Below are positions 62,088 to 64,000 of a stretch of 64,000 nt of DNA, piece after piece (position 1 is the stretch's first letter; every line of letters starts with the position of its first letter). The translations under genes were made by a program, and so were the position numbers. Source of the stretch: DATAAZ01 sp036259875 (GTDB lineage: Bacteria; Actinomycetota; Thermoleophilia; Gaiellales; Gaiellaceae); NCBI GenBank assembly GCA_036259875.1, contig DATAAZ010000012.1, positions 82,810 to 146,809 on the forward strand, written 5' to 3'. The notes beneath the pieces are model-generated. The model worked only from the letters and a program-made list of their open reading frames with translations, was not told the DNA's origin and made no database searches.

Positions 62088-62690
62088 ATGGCCGAGAACT
62101 GGTCGCTGCGAGGCGAGTACCTCGCCGCCTGCAATTGCCGCGTGAGCCCGTGCCCGTGCACAACGGCCGGCGGCGACCCGACGGAGGATGAATGCAACGG
62201 GCTCACCGTGCTCTCGATCAGAGAGGGCTCGTACGGCGACGTCGACCTGTCGCGACTGAATTTCGCGATCTTCACGCGCTGGACCGGGAATGTCCTGGCC
62301 GGGAACTGGGACGTAGGGCTATTGCTCGACCAAGGTTGCGACGACCGTCAGTTCGACGCGATGCAGACGATCGTCTCGGGGCAGGCCGGCGGTACCTTCG
62401 GTGAGCTCGCCGGCTTGATCGGAACCATCCTCGGCACCGAGCGCGCCCGTATCTCCTTCGAGACGTCCGACGGCGGCGAGAGCGGGTCGGTGCGCATTGA
62501 CGCGTCGGAGTTCAGCTACACGCCGCTCAAGAGCCAGCGCGGCGAGCGGACGAGGGTCGTCCACGCCGCACTCGCCTTCCGTGACGAGATCTATCCCGGA
62601 AAGGCGGAGGGAGGTCGGATCGAACGGTTCGGCTTGAGCGCCCCGACAGATTACGGCGAGTGGTCTGAGTTCGAGTTCAGCGGACCGTAA
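62088..62690 (+). CDS. DUF1326 domain protein, first copy
   Basis: A 200-residue soluble protein of the COG5588/DUF1326 family. The N-terminal Cys motif CNCRVSPCPC and the following ECNGLTVLSIREGSYGDVDL are characteristic; the rest is beta-rich with the SGSVRIDASEF and APTDYGEWSEFEFSGP ends. No signal peptide. GGAGG 6 nt before the ATG. Works presumably with the DUF2182 membrane protein encoded just upstream in metal-related chemistry, but the biochemical role is unknown. Confidence 0.87.
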   Translation: MAENWSLRGEYLAACNCRVSPCPCTTAGGDPTEDECNGLTVLSIREGSYGDVDLSRLNFAIFTRWTGNVLAGNWDVGLLLDQGCDDRQFDAMQTIVSGQAGGTFGELAGLIGTILGTERARISFETSDGGESGSVRIDASEFSYTPLKSQRGERTRVVHAALAFRDEIYPGKAEGGRIERFGLSAPTDYGEWSEFEFSGP

Positions 62691-62723
62691 CGCCCGCACG
62701 AAGAAGCGCAAGTAGCAACCGGG

Positions 62724-62740
62724 GTGGGATTCGAACACAC
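62724..62740 (-). other. tRNA T-arm-like sequence (possible 3' half of a lost tRNA)
   Basis: On the minus strand GTGTG-TTCGAAT-CCCAC forms a T-arm with four of five stem pairs, preceded by a small variable-arm-like hairpin. No matching 5' acceptor (AACCGGG) or D-arm is found upstream, and no CCA follows, so an intact tRNA is not present. May be a remnant or attachment-site scar, or chance. Confidence 0.3.
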
Positions 62741-62783
62741 GAGACCGCTGAACACGGCCTAGCGCTTTGAGAGCGTCGGCTCG

Positions 62784-63218
62784 CTAGGACGCTTCCAGCC
62801 TTTGCTTTAGCCGCTGGAGGCTTTCGGGAAGCTGCCTACGTGCGTCTCGACGCACAAGCGGGGCGAGGAGGACCCCGAGCCCGTGCCCGTCGAAGTCGAG
62901 CTGTGCCGAATACCGGGTGCGCTCTCCGTCGAGCGGCTCGAAGGTGATCTTGCCTTGCGGCCGAACCGGGCCGTCAATGCCTTGGAACGCGAGCCGGTTC
63001 GGCGGGTCATGCTCCGTTACCTCAAGCGTGAACGTTCGGGTGCCGCGGCCGACGCGACGCGTCTGCTTCACCCGCGTGCCGACGCGAATGGGGTCCTCTC
63101 CCTCGACTGTCGCGTCGAGCAGCTTGTCCTGCCACTCCGGATGGCGGGCCAAGTCGCTGACGTACGCGAACACCTCTTGCGCCGGGCGGCCGATCACGAC
63201 GGTCTCATTGATCGCCAT
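62784..63218 (-). CDS. SRPBCC (START-like) family protein
   Basis: A 144-residue single-domain protein of the polyketide-cyclase/dehydrase (SRPBCC) type: ETVVIGRPAQEVFAYVSDLARHPEW at the N-terminus, a central TFTLEVTEHDPPNRLAFQG strand pair and the C-terminal long helix RRDARRQLPESLQRLKQRLE. Hydrophobic-ligand pocket proteins; ligand unknown. ATG with GGGAGGTTCCG upstream. Antisense to the DUF1326 flanks. Confidence 0.88.
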   Translation of the reverse strand: MAINETVVIGRPAQEVFAYVSDLARHPEWQDKLLDATVEGEDPIRVGTRVKQTRRVGRGTRTFTLEVTEHDPPNRLAFQGIDGPVRPQGKITFEPLDGERTRYSAQLDFDGHGLGVLLAPLVRRDARRQLPESLQRLKQRLEAS

Positions 63219-63492
63219 CGGAACCTCCCTCGTAGTAGCTCGGCGAGATCATCACGGCAGACGGCACAGACGTCAACGAGTGTCCCGCTCGAACGCGTAT
63301 CTCGTTGAACGCGCGTTCCTGGGCAGCCGCCGGCGGGGCGATCTGGCGTCGGATCAGAGACCGCGTTGGAGGCCGTCCGGGTCGAAGAAGAACGGCGGAT
63401 CGACGGCCGTCGCCCCCGGCGCGGATCTGAAAAGATCGACCAACCAGCGCGCCGCTCGTTCGAAGGAGGCTACGACGGTCGAGAAGTGGTGG

Positions 63493-64000
63493 ATGAGGGG
63501 AGCGACGTTTGGCCCGTGCAACTGCGACTGGGGTTGCCCGTGCAACTTCGACGCCCCGCCGACCTATGGACACTGCGACGGTGTCTACGCATGGTCGGTT
63601 CGAGAAGGCCGGTACGGGAACGTTTCGTTGAACGGGCTCGCCTTCGCGTGGGCCGCCCATTCGCCCGGGCCGCTCCACATGGGCGATGTCACAGGGGTGC
63701 TAATCATCGACGAACGCGCCACGGACGATCAGCGGGCGGCTCTCGAAACGCTGTGGAGCGGTGCGTCGGGGCTTCCGTTCGACATTTTTGCTTCGGTGAC
63801 GTCGACCTGGCTCGACACCGTATTCGCTCCCTTCGAAATCGAGCTCGATGGCATCAACACCAGGGCCTCGATCGCGGACGGTCGGATCTTCGAGGTGAGG
63901 CAGGCGCGGGTGCGAAACCCGGTCACGGGCGACGAGGAGGAGCTCTATCTCGAGAAGCCGACGGGATTCACGTCAACGCGAAGTGAGCTAGGGACGTCGC
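63493..64000 (+). CDS. DUF1326 domain protein, second copy (3' end outside window)
   Basis: The frame runs open to the right edge (169 codons). Cys motif CNCDWGCPCNFDAPPT, then CDGVYAWSVREGRYGNVSL and LETLWSGASGLPFDIFASV, the strong DUF1326 pattern, about one third identical by eye to the first copy. The start is unclear: GAAGGAGG at 63462-63469 is well placed for ACG codons at 63472/63475, where family members have ATG, while the first real ATG (63493) is 23 bp downstream. Possibly a mutated start. Part of the DUF2182/DUF1326 cluster. Confidence 0.8.
   Translation, partial: MRGATFGPCNCDWGCPCNFDAPPTYGHCDGVYAWSVREGRYGNVSLNGLAFAWAAHSPGPLHMGDVTGVLIIDERATDDQRAALETLWSGASGLPFDIFASVTSTWLDTVFAPFEIELDGINTRASIADGRIFEVRQARVRNPVTGDEEELYLEKPTGFTSTRSELGTS

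Noticed and set aside
1..64000. CRISPR array, insertion sequence or prophage
   Set aside because: No direct-repeat/spacer pattern, no transposase, integrase or phage structural gene was seen; the only tandem repeat is coding (RSPD protein).

Overview
The window is GC-rich, densely packed bacterial chromosome with frequent GTG/TTG starts, many 1-10 bp gene overlaps and few gaps. Family content (a SARP/AAA/TPR giant regulator, class III cyclase fused to an AAA ATPase, DUF5995, DUF5519, DUF1326/DUF2182, Cys-rich small proteins, an AlkZ-like glycosylase, DppD-DppF fused ATPase) suggests an actinobacterium, most likely the Thermoleophilia (Gaiellales/Solirubrobacterales) side of the phylum. That placement is inference from content, not a computed result. 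I see no rRNA, intact tRNA, CRISPR array, transposase or phage gene.

Left part (1-9.5 kb) is ordinary housekeeping in short divergent or convergent units: a CAX antiporter cut by the window edge, a HAD phosphatase, a Cys-rich protein, endonuclease IV, glutamyl-tRNA synthetase, a response-regulator receiver, a UPF0104 membrane protein, an AlkZ-like DNA glycosylase and a nucleotidyltransferase-like protein. From 8.2 to 37.4 kb the region is catabolic: (a) an FAD amine oxidase facing a phosphoesterase/APC permease/Fe-alcohol dehydrogenase/aldehyde dehydrogenase set; (b) a SulP permease facing a sulfatase-superfamily enzyme with Thr at the nucleophile position; (c) a ten-gene minus-strand operon (29.4 to 18.0 kb) with a recognisable promoter, running substrate-binding lipoprotein, two permeases, fused ATPase, PHP phosphoesterase, GlpD, IclR regulator, amidohydrolase, Rieske protein and molybdopterin oxidoreductase; (d) an EamA transporter followed by a dimethylglycine-dehydrogenase-like flavoprotein, a DmdA/LigM-like folate-dependent demethylase and a MetF-like reductase, which together look like a one-carbon demethylation pathway.

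A gene-poor stretch (37.4-38.9 kb) holds several perfect inverted repeats, a promoter and a frameshifted DUF5995 gene. Then come a DHFR-like reductase, an MFS-rhodanese fusion coupled to a small unknown gene and a 1082-residue cyclase-ATPase, a PfkB kinase, a second (DUF4242) cyclase, two secreted proteins, an aldo/keto reductase, a DUF1272 zinc protein, and a Cys/Met PLP enzyme whose ribosome-binding site sits directly behind an intrinsic terminator (candidate attenuator). The SARP giant regulator and a divergent secreted protein with five RSPD repeats follow. The right end (57.7-64 kb) has a DUF5519 protein, a TolB-like lipoprotein, LtrA, a DUF2182 membrane protein with two DUF1326 Cys-motif proteins (the second cut by the window edge), an SRPBCC protein and what may be half of a tRNA gene.

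The parts most worth attention are the ten-gene operon of unknown substrate, the demethylation operon, the attenuator-like leader at 52.9 kb, the RSPD repeat protein and the inverted-repeat cluster at 37.5-37.9 kb.
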